A DNA stretch of 64,000 nt from Escallonia rubra (GCA_033065855.1 JAVXUO010000737.1:248001-312000); one strand, 5' to 3'. Shown: positions 49,835 through 62,700, numbered from the stretch's first letter. Notes: generated by a model from the letters alone, not told the origin. Program-made: numbers and translations.

Positions 49835-50205
49835 AGTCACCGCACACGCAATGCGTGTGCAAAAATGAAATTAATTGTACAAATTTTGTTATAAAAAAAA
49901 TCACGTATACGTGTTTATTAAATTACTGAAAAGTAAGTTAGTTATACCCGTCCAAATATAAGTTAGCAAAATATTTTATTGTATCAAACTTGACCATTAA
50001 ATTTTACTTTAACTCTATTTTTTGATGAATTTTAATTTGTAAGAACTGAACATAATTATATAGGTAGTTACTTACCCATAATTTTTTTTTGTATCATTTC
50101 TAAATTTTTTTGTTGCAATGCCATTTGTTATCATTGTAAGTTGGTAGTTATGTAACACAAAAAAAGTGTTACACCAAACAATGTTTGGCTTAAGAATAGT
50201 ATAGA
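49835..50205 (-). mobile_element. Small Helitron-like element
   Basis: On the minus strand it starts TCTATACTATTCTTAAGCCA, preceded by A. About 345 bp later it has the palindrome GCACACGCATTGCGTGTGC (49842-49860) followed by GGTGACT, the place where Helitrons carry a hairpin shortly before a CTRR end. The CTRR itself is degraded. GGTGTAACAC is shared with the element at 35797. It has no Rep/helicase coding sequence. Confidence 0.45.
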
Positions 50206-50999
50206 TTAAAGACAATCAGGCCACTAAGAAGGACGTAGACTTTTGACTGTGCAAATATTAATGTTGCGCTCCTATTATGCAAAAAACTTAATAAACTATA
50301 ACGAAATATTACACCCAAGCCGAACACATAAAAGAGGGATATAATACTCCATCCGGCCCTAATTAATTGATAATATTTTCTTTTTGCTGTCTGAAAAAAA
50401 TTGATCACTTCCCAAATTAAGAAGGGTTAATTACTCTCGGCACCCCTGAGGTTTACCCTAAATTACACTCGGACCCTCATACATTTTGAAAATTACACTC
50501 CACTACCCTGAGGTTTGTATCCGCATTTCACGGAGCCCCCAAAAATTGACGGAGACCCTAACTCCGTCAAAAGATGGTCTGACACTTCACTTTTTGGATT
50601 TTTCATCCCCAAAATGTCCATCCCTTTCTTGAATAAAACCCCTCTTGCCCTTAGGGTTTTTATTCTTCTTCTTCTTCTTCATTCTCTTTCTCTTCAGACC
50701 CATTTCTTTCTCCTTCTTCTCCCTTTCCTTCACTTCATTCTTTCCCTTCTAACCAAAAAATGTCAAGGTCAGGACATGGTGACTTCGATCTAATCTCCTC
50801 CACCTCTTTAGACATTTATTTACATTTTAAAATACAGAACTCTAGACGACAACATGGTCTATATCTGCCAACCTCCTTCTCATCCAATCTTCTCGGGACA
50901 AACAAGTACGAGCCTCTTTCTACCAATAATACTCGCCACCTTTTGATTTTCCAAATGAAGATGTTTACGTTGGCAAGCCTTGTTCTCCTAATCCTGTGT

Positions 51000-52225
51000 T
51001 TGAAAGCCACTTACCCTCTCACTCTTGTACTACTCCTGTTTGTCTCTCTTGCCCTTCTTCCTAAACCTCTGGTTGACTCCAGGAGGTTTTGCATGGAGAA
51101 CCTATGAACAGAAAATCCCTTCAAAGCTTCGTGGTCCCATCGGTTGGCCTTTCTTGGGGACGATCCCGGCTCTAATGCGGGCTCCTTTGAGAACGTTCCC
51201 CATGCTCCTGTCCATAGATGGACCGGCGACCCTACCCAAACAAACGGAGAGGACATGGGGATCTTCTACTCTGCTGCACGAGATCCCATATTCTACTGCC
51301 ACCATGCTAATGTTGACCGCGCATGGACGATATGGAAAACCCTATGAGGCAAACGCAAGGACTACAACGACCCAGACTGGTTAAACGCTTCGTTCGCATT
51401 CTACGACGAGAACGCGCAGCTAGTGCACGTCAAGGTGGCCGATTGTGGCGACCAGACAAGACTAGGGTACGCCTACCAGGCCGTGGACATACCCTGGCTC
51501 AAAAGCAAGCCGGTGCCTGGGAAGAAGAAGTCAAAAGTGGCTACTACGTTCGCAAGGGCAAACAACGCCACGGTTGTGTTCCCAATAACCTTAAACAAGA
51601 TAGTGCAAGTGGTGATCAAAAGGCCGAAAAAGTCCCGGAGCAAGAGGCAGAAAGAAGAAGAGGAGGAAGTGCTATGCTTAGAAGGGATAATGCTGGACAG
51701 GGCAAAGTACATCAAGTTTGATGTGTACATCAACGATGAAGATAGCAAGGGGAGTGCACCGGACAAGACGGAGCTGGTGGGGAGTTTTGTGAACTTGCCG
51801 CACCAGCACAGCCACAAGAGCATGTTCAAGAGAAGCCAGAAGTTTACCACAGATGGGCAGCCATGCTCACCGAAAACTAGCCGCTACGGCATGTTCCTTG
51901 GGCGCAACGCGTCTCATGGCATTCAGTCTCGGCGCGACCCGCGTGATCATCAGCAGTGACCCCGACACGGCCAAGGAAATCCTTTGTGGGAGCTCGTTTT
52001 TGGACCGCCCCACGAAGGAATCAGCCCGGCTGCTGATGTTCGAGCGTGCCATTGGATTCGCTCCCTCTGGTGCCTACTGGCGCCAGCTCAGGAAGATTGC
52101 GTCAAACCACATGTTCTCCCCAAGGAGAATTTCAAGCCTCGAGGGCGTTCGACAACATGTAGTCGACGACATGATTGCTGGGGCGGTCCAAAAACGGTCC
52201 AAAAGCATAAGAAACTCGAAGGTAA
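51000..52225 (+). pseudogene. Captured CYP78A cytochrome P450 5' fragment, interrupted
   Basis: Part 1, about 51000-51170, reads a hydrophobic anchor, then [20 protein letters not shown] and [12 protein letters not shown] frameshift seems to lie in the anchor, as hydrophobic reading occurs in two frames. Part 2, from 51853, reads MGSHAHRKLAATACSLGATR, FSLGATRVIISSDPDTAKEI, DRPTKESARLLMFERAIGFA and YWRQLRKIASNHMFSPRRIS, then loses homology near 52225. Both parts match the CYP78A N-terminal third and would join almost without loss at the proline-rich hinge. The region between is polyphenol oxidase. The oxygen-binding, ERR and haem-Cys regions are absent, so no enzyme can result. Confidence 0.88.
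51171..51852 (+). pseudogene. Polyphenol oxidase fragment inserted within the CYP78A fragment
   Basis: Starting near [19 protein letters not shown] it reads the tyrosinase CuB region, with the HxxxH pair and then [15 protein letters not shown]. It continues into DWLNASFAFYDENAQLVHVK and DIPWLKSKPVP. It ends inside the C-terminal PPO1_KFDV domain, at IKFDVYINDEDSKGSAPDKT, GSFVNLPHQHSHKS and MFKRSQKFTT. The CuA half, the transit peptide and the extreme C-terminus are missing. One in-frame TGA at 51345-51347 breaks the frame between WKTL and GKRKDYND. The rest stays open, suggesting recent capture. Confidence 0.9.
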
Positions 52226-52435
52226 TCCCTCCACCTCGTCACTAGTCTGCAATTTCAATTTTTGGGTGAGAGTTTGAGCTTCGCACAGTGGTTGTGGTGG
52301 CCACGAACATGGTTAGACAGTGGGGGAGTTGCAGGTGTTCATGTGTGTGTGTTCAGCTATTTTATGTGCATGATCTGTAGTATTATATGTTAATGTGTGA
52401 GTATGAGAGGAGGGGATGGATTTCAGTGAGTTGTT

Positions 52436-52445
52436 GAGGAGGTTG

Positions 52446-52482
<37 letters not shown>

Positions 52483-52490
52483 GGGTGTGT
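52436..52490. repeat. (GT)n microsatellite inside the Pack-MULE
   Basis: A run of TG dinucleotides between about 52446 and 52480, within a wider GT-rich stretch of the element. Confidence 0.85.
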
Positions 52491-53275
52491 TTGTGGGTGA
52501 TTATGTGTGCGAATTGAATGTAATTAGGTGTTAATGGTGCATATGTGTGTGTTGCAAGGTGTTTTGAGTGATATAGAGTGGGTTTGGTGGGGAATTAGTG
52601 TGTGTTTGTAAGGGTGATTGTGTGGGTGTGCGACTGTACGTTTGTGTGTGACTGTGTGTGTATATGTGATAATCTGTGCGTATAGGCTGGTGTAATTGTG
52701 TTTAAATTATGTTACTTGGTGTTAGTTAATCCATGGAGGTGTTTTCTAGTGTGTTGAGGACAAATTAATGGGTGTATGTGTGAGTTGGAACCGCCATGTG
52801 ATCCTGCTGAAGGTGGAAGAAGAGAAATAGGTGTAAATAAGGTGAAAGTAGGGGTGTGATTCAAATAGTAATTGAAATTGTCTTTCATGGTGAATGAAGG
52901 GTATGAGGGCAGAAAGGTCTTTTTATGACCAGCCGTTAACCCCGTCAAAGAAATCTAAATTTTTGGGGCTGAGTGTAATTTTCAAAGATAGTGAGGTCCG
53001 CGTGTAATTTAGGGTAAACCTCAGGGGTGCCGAGAGTAATTAACCCAATTAAGAAAGATTCTATAGTTGTTTTTCCATGTTTACCCTTCTTATACTTTTT
53101 TTGTTCTGTTTCTTTCTCCATATTAATCTTCCACCAACTCATTTTTTTTTTCATCTGACCCACTTTCTTTCCTCCCTCTCTCTTGGGGTAGAATGAGAAA
53201 CTTGTAAAATATAGCTCATATCCTAAATAAGTGTGCAAGTCAAATACGATCAATTAATTAGGGACGGAAGGAGTA

Positions 53276-56200
53276 TTAGAAAAAACACAAGAGGAGTTTG
53301 ACCATCATACTATTCGACATCTGATGTGAGATATTACAATTATTACAAGGAATCTGACCATCTTGATAGAGTCATTGTATTTTTATGCCAAGTTGAAACT
53401 AAGCGTGTCTCCTGCATTTTGAATCGAGAATGGCTTGGAGCGTTTGCAACATTAACATGTATACACGTATTTCGGCTAAACCTACCTCAAGATATGAGTA
53501 CCCCTTTAGATTTATCTATCAACAACTGTTTTACCTCCTACTTTTGCCATGTTTTGAAGTAAGAAAAAATTACTTTCATTTGTTGATTTATAATTAGACA
53601 ATCGTGAATAAGAGATAGCTAAAACTCCTATATAGATTGACATAAACGTCTTTAGAATGCATAAATACCAACCAAAGACGACCTTCATAATAATCTTTAG
53701 AATGCATATATACCCTCACGGGGGGTCAAAGAAAGAGGCCATGTAAAACGTTTTCCTGACTCGCTGACCTTGAAACAAAATGGAATGAGCTTTCGAGCAA
53801 CAGTGTTGTCCATATACCATGCAACTTGTAAGCAAACAGATGCTTCTCTCTTTCTCGCCCCCTTCGTTTCACCTTCTTTGCCTATGAGGTGTGCCTGACC
53901 CCCCAAGTTAAGCCAAGTAGTAACACTGGCGGTAATATATATATATATATACTTCGCTTCAAAGTGTATATTAATTAAGTTGGCATGGCGTTCTTGTATA
54001 TCACGTCTACGATATACCAATTGATGTATCTCAAATATACTCCCAATAATTGGGGAATACCGGCAATCCTAGTCGAACTGGCACTTGACCAATCATGCAA
54101 AGTGGAAACATAATTTTGCGTTAATACTTAAGCTGATCGAATAAGATGTTTATACACGAAAATACTGGAAAAAATATGAAAAATACGAAAAAGTAGTTTT
54201 CTAATGTCCTGCGCTAGACCGGAACAAACCCCTCCTAATTTTCCTTAGACGTAAGCGTTGAACTTTATCGGTGGCGATTATACTCTAGACACCCAAATAT
54301 AAAATAAGATCACTTCATTTAATTTTTCAAGTGGACCGCTAATGATTTCATGAGTTGAAAACCGGCCAGCCTGGTATCTTTCAGTTGTGAATTACCTGAA
54401 ATTTACAGATATGATGTCCACATCTAGAGTCCAAGTAAACTTAGGCTAGAATTTAATTAATACCAAGTGCAAGAAAGGAGTTAGTCCACTTAACGTAGTA
54501 TTAGCACCATAAAAGGGGTAGGCTTAATCAATAAACCACGTTTGCTAGCTACTTTGATGAAGTCATGCACATGTACATAACAACTGGCGACGGTTTTCCT
54601 CGTCCATCTCTTTGGCATTTGTGCTATATTAATATATCTTATACCTAATGTTTCACACAATTAATTAGGATTTTAATTTAGTCATCAGATTCTTTTGAAG
54701 CGTCACGATGCCCATCTAGCTCTAGACTCTCTCGCTCTCTCTGCGCTTTCACTCTTTGCTCTCGTTCTGTTTTTACCAAACACGTCTTTACATAGACCAC
54801 TCGTCTTTGCGCTCTTGTACTCCCATCCAGCAAAGCATCAAGCTTCTATATGTATTATTCTCAAATAAACGGAAATTGAACGCGCAAGAGATTATTTGCA
54901 CTTTCAAAAATCCTAATTCACTTACTTTAGTAAAAAGGTCAACACACATCCTTTTAAAAAAAAAAGCGACAGTATTAATGTTACTCTAATACCAGGTACA
55001 CTAGTCCAAGTAAGTGAGAATGAGCGACCAAGTCCAAGTCTAAAAAGGAAGAGTGCAAAAGAAAAGGGGGGAAAGAGTGATGATGTCATCGTATCGTATC
55101 CAAAATGTTGACCTTAAGAATGCCACGCTTTTCATGGCCAGCTTTTGAGAGCGGGGGACGGGCCCCTGCAAAGACCACAGAAAAAAAGGTGTGGCCACAT
55201 TTGTGTCCGTGAACCGTACACGGGCGACACCATACCGACATCAAATATATAAGCTAAAACGTCGGGATCAGATCGCGCTGCTGTATAACATATGTGCTGT
55301 ATTAAAAAAATACCGTTAAATATTTTTTAATGATAAAAAATTTTCATAACATAAATAAAACACTTTCTGCGACAACCTTTTTTTTGCTAAAATACAACAA
55401 AGAATTGAGGTAAGACTTGATCTCATGGAAGTGGAATTGAGAAAGGCTTGAGAACTTGTGCCCCATTGGATAAAGTAAGTACTTTACTAGTAAATATCAT
55501 ACCAAAAAGTTATCAAGTTATTTTGTATGTATGTATAGTAGTTTGAGATCCCGACGCCAATATGGAATTTGTGGCAATATCAACGTAGTTGTCCTTGTTC
55601 ATGTTACCAATTTGATTTCGAGTAGTAGAATCCACGTAAGTTTCGAAAAAATTATGGTTGCAACTCAATTGGAAAAAGATAGCTACAACCCCTTTATAGA
55701 GAGAATTAATGTTCTTTAAATAGTTTTAGTGACTTTTACTAAATGACCCTTAAAAAGTACTATTTAAAATTGTCGTCTGAGTGAGATTTTAGCAGATATA
55801 TATTTAACGACCACTGATTATCGTTATACAAAAAGTTATAACTATCTTCCTACAACCAGAGTAATAGTCTAGCCGCGATGTCAAAACAAATGTCTTGTTC
55901 CAAATCACTGTGCAATTTCGAAAGCTGGTGGTACGACGACTTCAAAGAGCAAATTGAATTGCAGTTCTAAACATTCCCTAAAAAAAAAAAAGGGCAAATT
56001 GACAAAAATTAAAACTATTTTGACAATAGATCTAACTAATTTAGGAACTCACCATTCAGAAATAGATTACAATAGAAGACCCTTCACTCTGTTGTCATTC
56101 TCTCTCTAAACTTTAAGCACAACCTGTAGAATGAGAATGACAGCAGAATGGAGGTTCATGCATCGTAATCGAATGGCAAAGACATAAGAAGCAACATCGT

Positions 56201-56279
56201 AATCCTACTAGCCAGAAAACCCATTGCAGTTTTGTATCCTTTATCAGAAATCAAGATCAACTTGGGGGGTTTTGTGTGT

Positions 56280-56310
<31 letters not shown>

Positions 56311-56783
56311 GGGGGGGTTGGTTGGTAAGGCATGTTTGGTAAGTCTCGAGGATTCTTCATATTTAAAGCAGTGTTCCGCAACCTACTTATAGGGGTAGTC
56401 CGTGATTTCTCAGGCTGTGAAATTAACCGTAGTAGCTGAAACTGATGAATCCTTAAGAATGCTCCTGCTCTGAAGTCAAATAGGAAAGCACCTGTCGAGT
56501 CATATTGCATATAATTTGTATTTACAGCACATTAGAAAGGTAAAAGAAACCAGCACATTGCATTTTTCGATATTCTGTCAGACCCATTACCTTGCTAAAT
56601 GCAATTTAGTCGGTATGATTTCAGCCAAAAATGCTATTTGTCTCGTAGAAGTATTCAGATACTCAACATGGCCTCGTGTCTGGCCAGTTTCTCAGCAGGC
56701 AAAGCACGTTCACTTGGATTACAACGATCAATCTGAGGCACAATTTGAACCTCGGACATGTCTACGTCACCTGAAAATGTTTT
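53276..56783. other. Intergenic, MITE remnants
   Basis: No gene is supported. A degenerate MITE end (ATAACTATCTTCCTACAACC) lies at 55838-55857, with related AT-rich DNA above it. A GT run followed by 24 G lies at 56272-56317. The last few hundred bases are the 3' side of RUS2. Confidence 0.5.
56294..56317. repeat. Run of 24 G after a GT microsatellite
   Basis: A homopolymer directly after (GT)n. Length at such a run is unreliable in most sequencing data. Confidence 0.9.
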
Positions 56784-59700
56784 TTACCACAAAGCAAATC
56801 GACTTCCTGTTCCATCAAGAAAACGATCAGTATGCCACCCTTTGGCCTGAAGTTCAGCAACAAATGGAGTAATCACGCTGTTCATCTTCCCATAAGCCTC
56901 TTCTAAGGCGTTTGCATTCGGCTCATGACCAGACTTTTCCAGGTTTGCAGCATATGCAGCAACCAGCCACCCCCTCAATGCATCTTCACCGGTAGCACTG
57001 TGCTCAAGTACCATATCAGTCCATCTAGTTCCACGAATTAAAAGAAACTTTTCCTCCGGGAATATTTTCTTAAGTTGGTGAAGTTTTGAGGGCTTGACAG
57101 CCTTGTGCACAGCCCTGCCCACTTTAACATCTCCAGCGTCCTTTATCAGTCTCCCAGGAAATAGGAAATTTTCTTGGTCTCTTAGGTCAGCGGGGCTTGA
57201 TATTTTCCCTGTCTGATTTAGTAGACTACAGTTAAACAACGAGCTAATGCAAAAGCTAATCAATACCCGAGCATGATGACTTGTATCCAAACCTTAAGAT
57301 AATCAGCCACGATCAGAGCAGTTCTCTGTTGATTCAAAGTGTTAATAGGAGTAGCTCGCATTTCTTCGCAGACGCCATAGATGTGTATAATAGAAAGTAG
57401 AGGCCCAACAACCAACTGCATGATGGCATTTATGATCAAAATCACCAAACTTTCTATAAAAGAACAAGCAGAAGCGGAAACAACGAGATTCTGTACCAAC
57501 TTCTTTCAATGTGGAAAGGTTTTTTCTTCGGTGAGCGATGCAAATGCTATATAGTGCCCCAATCTAAAGCATGTTAAGATAAGGACCCATACAAAGGAGA
57601 AATCAAGGGAAGATCACATCAGATTTGGCTTGCCCGTTTTTCCAACTTGATTAGAAAAGCTCCAATAGACTACTAAAAATTGATCGATATCACAATATAG
57701 TTATGTTTGGGAAGCCTGCAGATTTCATCTCTTGAAGTAGATGCTCGCCATATGCTACACCCTCAACACCTTCATAATTTGCTATGTCATATGCCATTGC
57801 AGCAAAACAGCGGATCCCTCACTAGTAATGGCCAGGTGTCCGAAAACTAAGAACTAAATTTAGGTCATGGAGCATGCTAAGAAGTGATGTTGATGCTCGA
57901 CACTCACAAGGACAACCTTTTTTCAATAGGTCAGTACTTGGTTAGAATGAAAGTCCCTTAATAGCAACAACGTGTTAAAAGCATAACAAATTATTTGTTC
58001 AAACGTGTAAATTTGGTAGCAAGAACTTACTAGTGCATTCACCAAATGGCAGATTCCACAATTAGACCTGGCAATATTGAACCGCACCTGCACATAGACC
58101 TGGCCTGCTGCCTAAATGCGGCCTGGCCAGTGGCAAGCCGGTACCACCTGGGTTGGGTGCGGGTTACTCGGTGAATTAGTGTTTCATTTTCTCGCCCTCC
58201 ACCTAAATCTTTAACTATCCCAGCCGCCAATCCTTGTCCCCAGCCGCAGAAGAAGCAGCAAGCAGCGGGCATGCCAACAATCCTCTCTATCACATCTCCT
58301 CCCTTTGATTTCCCTCATCCCCAAGCCCAATCAACTCTGAACTCTCTAATCTCCAAATGCGATCTCTAATTTCATCTTTTTTCACTGAGTTTTTAATTTG
58401 TCTCTCGTCTAATCCCATCTTTGCAATCATTTTCTCTTTCAGAATTTCAATGCGCTCGTATACATCATGTGTAGAATTATGGATTTTCTTCTTTTATGTT
58501 TATTTTCTTTTGGGTCGAAATGTTGTCTAAAATTGCGAAAAAACTTTAATTGTTGCATCCAAAGTCTCAAATAGATTGTTGGTGAAAAGCAGATTGCAGG
58601 ATGCCAAAACGGTTTAGAAAAAAAAAGACAGAAATGAAACTTGCAATAAATCACGGGGTTATCTGCGGATTTACACAGACCAGGCAAGCCGGTGTAGGTG
58701 CATGAAGGGACTACCCATAAGTTTTCCTGGGTTTTTTGACTATTTTCTAGCCGTACCCAAGCGGATTTGACCCATACTCGCTGGATTTACTCGTTTGCTA
58801 GGTCAAGCATCAGCATCACTCTAATTAACACACAGATCAGTCAAACCCATATCCACTCAATCAATAAGATTGGATCAATAAATATTAACAATACAACTTT
58901 ACAACCATCCTAGCACCATCAGGACCACCACTGTAACTGCTCTCACAACCCTACAACCATCACTATCCCCATACCGCATTTAGATATTGTGTCATACAAG
59001 GCTAGAACTTCTAGGAGTTCTTTTTCTGAGGAGTTGGTCTGTACATCAATCAGAGGGAGAATTGAAAAGATTGACAGAGTTTTTAGTTAAAAGTTCAGTG
59101 GCAGAATTCAGGCAATGAGCAAGTCATTGTATCTAAGTAGAATAAGCTTTCTTTGACAGTATTTAGGTATTAGATTACAGGTCAACTAAACTGTTGTTGT
59201 AATCAACTTCTAGATGGATAACAACAAAAAATAATAAAATACAGATAGGTTAGCACAATTACTCCCCAGAATAAGCTGAGAGCTGAAATAAATAATGGTG
59301 AGGAGATTGTACCTTTCCTTGCATTGATGAACAAACGGTAGACACTAACTGGATCCCGACACCTATCCCTAAAACATTAAAAACAGTTGAGATGGCCTCT
59401 CCTTTTGCAAATAAGTCACTAAGATTGCCTTCCTTGGCAAATGAAGAATATATTGGCAATCTTGTAGCTCTTGCTGCAACAACGGCCATTCCCTGTCAAA
59501 CCAAGATCATGACGAAAATGTAGTTCAACAAAAATTCAGTTGAAAAAACAACAAGTTTCAAATGTAATTTATGATGAAAGGATCATCAAGCAGCACAATT
59601 ACATACCAACATCATTCTCTCTCAGATGTAGGTGATTTTACTAACAACCTGAACCTTCATACTATATTGTACCAAAAGCAAATAAACACGTGAGTCTTAT

Positions 59701-62700
59701 ACAGGACTTACTTTTGCAAAATTGCCAAGGCCTGCCATTTCAAGAAATAGGTGTGGACATAAAGGGGAAAGAACTTCCAAACCAGTGCCCAAGTCATACA
59801 GAACATCAGCTGCAAGTTGGAAAGCTTATTCTATTTCAAAATCCGGTGCACACAAGCCAGAATATAATTTTTAAGGAGGAAGTAAGCGGTCCGCAGTAGT
59901 AACACATGGGGTTGCAAGGCTACTTTTTAACAAGAAAAGTAAGTTAGTGTTCTGCGAGGCAAGATATAAACCGAGTATTCTCCAACGTTTGGGCTCTGAA
60001 TCCATTCTTGCACCCAAATTGCTACATATGAGCTTTCCGGCATGCTGCATGCCATCCTTTAATATCTGTAGCCACCAATACAACCAAAAAAATTCTAAAT
60101 TGCATAGCCTGAGTCATGTAATATCTTCAACATGTATACTGTCCAACAAATTGTTAATCTTACCCAACTCACAGCCGTCGCCTGTGCAGGCGTAGGTCGT
60201 AAGCCTGCAGCAAATAGCAATGACTGCAAAGGAGTAAGATTACTGAGACATATACCCACCATAGGACTGTTAGTAACCAGAAAGAAAAACAATCCTTGAA
60301 TGTCAAGTGTTGATGGGTAGGATATGGCATGCACTATTTACTATAACTTCAAAAAAAAATTAATTCCAGATATAGACCAGCAAACATTCGCATCCCAACA
60401 ATCTATGCACTAAAATCCGTGTTACTTGAAACTCAAATTCTAATTAACTCTTTAGAAGCTATGCTGTTGCTCCACATATGCTTCATAGACATCAGAAGAA
60501 GACCTGAGTCGATAGAACAGATAGTGCTGCACTGGCAAAGTGTTGGAGTGCACGGAATTGCGTGTATCTAAGATACCCCTCGTTCACACTGCACAAGCAA
60601 GAGGATAGTAACTAATTCCAATGCAGTAGCATGCCAAGATTAACTTCAACACAAGACACTGAAAGATAACATAAACAAGTGCTCAAAATGAGAAGAATTG
60701 CATAACTCACCTATAAGGATAACCCGAAGGAAAAAACTTATTCCGAAAAGATTCAGCCATCTTATGTATGACTGGTCTTGAATCATTAACCACCTTCACC
60801 TACAAAGAATTTCCACCTTATAGTTCATTGATTCAAGAAAAGCTTAGCTTAAACTGTCCGAGACAAAAAAAAAAAAAATGCCACCAGAGAAATGCAATTA
60901 GGGATTCCCTGCTCTACCGTATAGGGTGACTAAGAAAGTATGAACTTGGTTAGAGGAGAGCATTAGTAGTACAACAAGTGTTTATGTTGGAGAACAACAA
61001 CATACCAGTAACTGAAAGTGGATGGCGAAACAACAACTTAAAGAGGGGTAAAGAAATAACGTTCAACACTTAATTCCTTCAAGCCTTCAAGGTGATTAAT
61101 CTATTATAGGAAGGGCCCTCTTGAAGGACAGCAACCATATGATCAACTAAATCCTAATTAATGGCATTTTTCAATAAGATCGCCAATCTACCTCGTAATT
61201 ATGTCAGGCCTAAGAAATCAATCAACTAGATATTCTTAGAGCACCTAGAAAAGGTCCACCAATTCGTCAAATTAGGCCACAGGGTATTCCCATCAGTATC
61301 CCTCTTTCGGTGGTTGTCTCCTCTGCAAGCATACGGACCATCATCAACCATATGATCCTCTAAAAGTGTTGTTCAATCTTCCATTACACTTGAATAACAC
61401 AGTCAATTGCATTAACCCTTCATGAAGTTTTGCTTGCTCTTCTCGTTGTAAAGGATCTTACACCAATAGGTTACCTTACCTAGAGGCAGCAAAGAAACTC
61501 TACTTAAAGGTGTAAACAAAATAAGGGGATACACATGCACATACAGACTTACAGATATAAGTATATACCTGCCTGTACTCTCTATCACCAAGGGCTAACT
61601 CTGAAGTTGCAGCCTTAATTTCTAAAATAGCTAGTAACCAAACTTTTTTTTTTGATAAGTAATGTAGCTAGTAACCGAAGTTGAACCTCAAACTGCATGA
61701 CTGCAGGGATACCATGTAAAGGTTAGTAGATATGACAGATCTCAGAGGTCATAGAAAGGGTGGGAGGCTACAGGTGTTCATAGCCCACTCTAGCAACTTA
61801 GGCTGCTTTTTTGTTACTGCCAAAAGGTACCGGATAGTCTGGTATAATTCTACTCAAGAGTGGAAGAGGAAATCCCTTGTCTAGCTCAGGCAGCATCAGT
61901 GGGGGGACTCACGGTTTTATGCTACCTTTTTAATGGTCGAGGAACGCCTGCTCTCAAGTTTCTCCCAAATTTTGTAGTTGCTACTTGAAAATTTTTGGGT
62001 GAAAATAATTATTCGGGTCGTCAATCGTCAATAAAGATGGATAGATTGGGCATGACGCTATCAGCAAAAGAAGATGTGCCTCGCATATGTGTGATCTTTG
62101 CCTAAATATGCAGTTGAAGGGATATATCCGTGAAACGCAGTCAAACCAGCGATTGTCTGTGATAAAACATCTCAAAGAAGCTACTACAGTGGCGGTGCAG
62201 ATGTTGCCATAGACGAGTGGTAGAGACAAGATCATGCAGTACACCACACGCACTTCCAATCTCTCCACAATTGATGATCCACCCTAACCAAAGATTCGGG
62301 CAGTCTGCTCTACCACTTGATTCTTCATCTTCAAAGCATCTCTATCATAATTCCTAAGCTGGCTTAAGTTGCAATCAGTACGAGATTTGAACCCTACATT
62401 CACGTGTTAATCCTCTTAGTTCTAGAGCTGTCCTCCATACTCCCAACAAAGCAATGTTTTTTATGTATTGAATGTACACATTACCACCCATTTATGAACG
62501 TGCAATCCATATATTTTCCGACAGTATAGTAAAAAACGATTCAAAGGATGGAAAAATGTGGGTTTCTATGGCAGACATGAGAGAATAGTAAGCAGTTGGT
62601 CCAAAATCAAAACATACCCTCCACCCGTTCCATTGGATTTAATCTATGACTGCCATTTCATTACATGTCCTAAAGGTCAATGTAGAAAATCCAATGGAAC

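Larger units (their letters stand above)
50424..53046. mobile_element. Pack-MULE (Mutator-like element carrying host gene fragments)
   Basis: Terminal inverted repeats at 50424-50500 and 52971-53046 begin GGGTTAATTACTCTCGGCAC. Their first 45 bases are identical and the rest nearly so. A perfect 9-bp direct repeat AATTAAGAA at 50415-50423 and 53047-53055 is the MULE target duplication. No transposase is encoded in the 2.6 kb, so it depends on an element elsewhere. It carries fragments of a CYP78A gene and a polyphenol oxidase gene on the plus strand, plus a CTT-rich leader (about 50660-50755) and GT-rich filler (about 52320-52700). Confidence 0.93.
50347..53273. mobile_element. Stowaway-like MITE split by a Pack-MULE
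   Basis: The left end CTCCATCCGGCCCTAATTAA and the right end, which reverse-complements to CTCCTTCCGTCCCTAATTAA, form a terminal repeat continuing through TTGAT. TA flanks each side (50345-50346, 53274-53275), the Tc1/mariner target. Without the inserted element and one copy of its 9-bp duplication the MITE is about 300 bp, a normal size. Confidence 0.8.

Noticed and set aside
52230-52700. Continuation of the P450 gene beyond 52225
   Set aside because: The sequence after AAG|GTAATCCC looks like a splice donor, but no further P450 exon follows, only GT-rich DNA up to the terminal repeat.
58058-58806. Possible hAT element in RUS2 intron 7 (GACCTGGCAA ends)
   Set aside because: The end similarity is short and the flanks show no matching 8-bp repeat.
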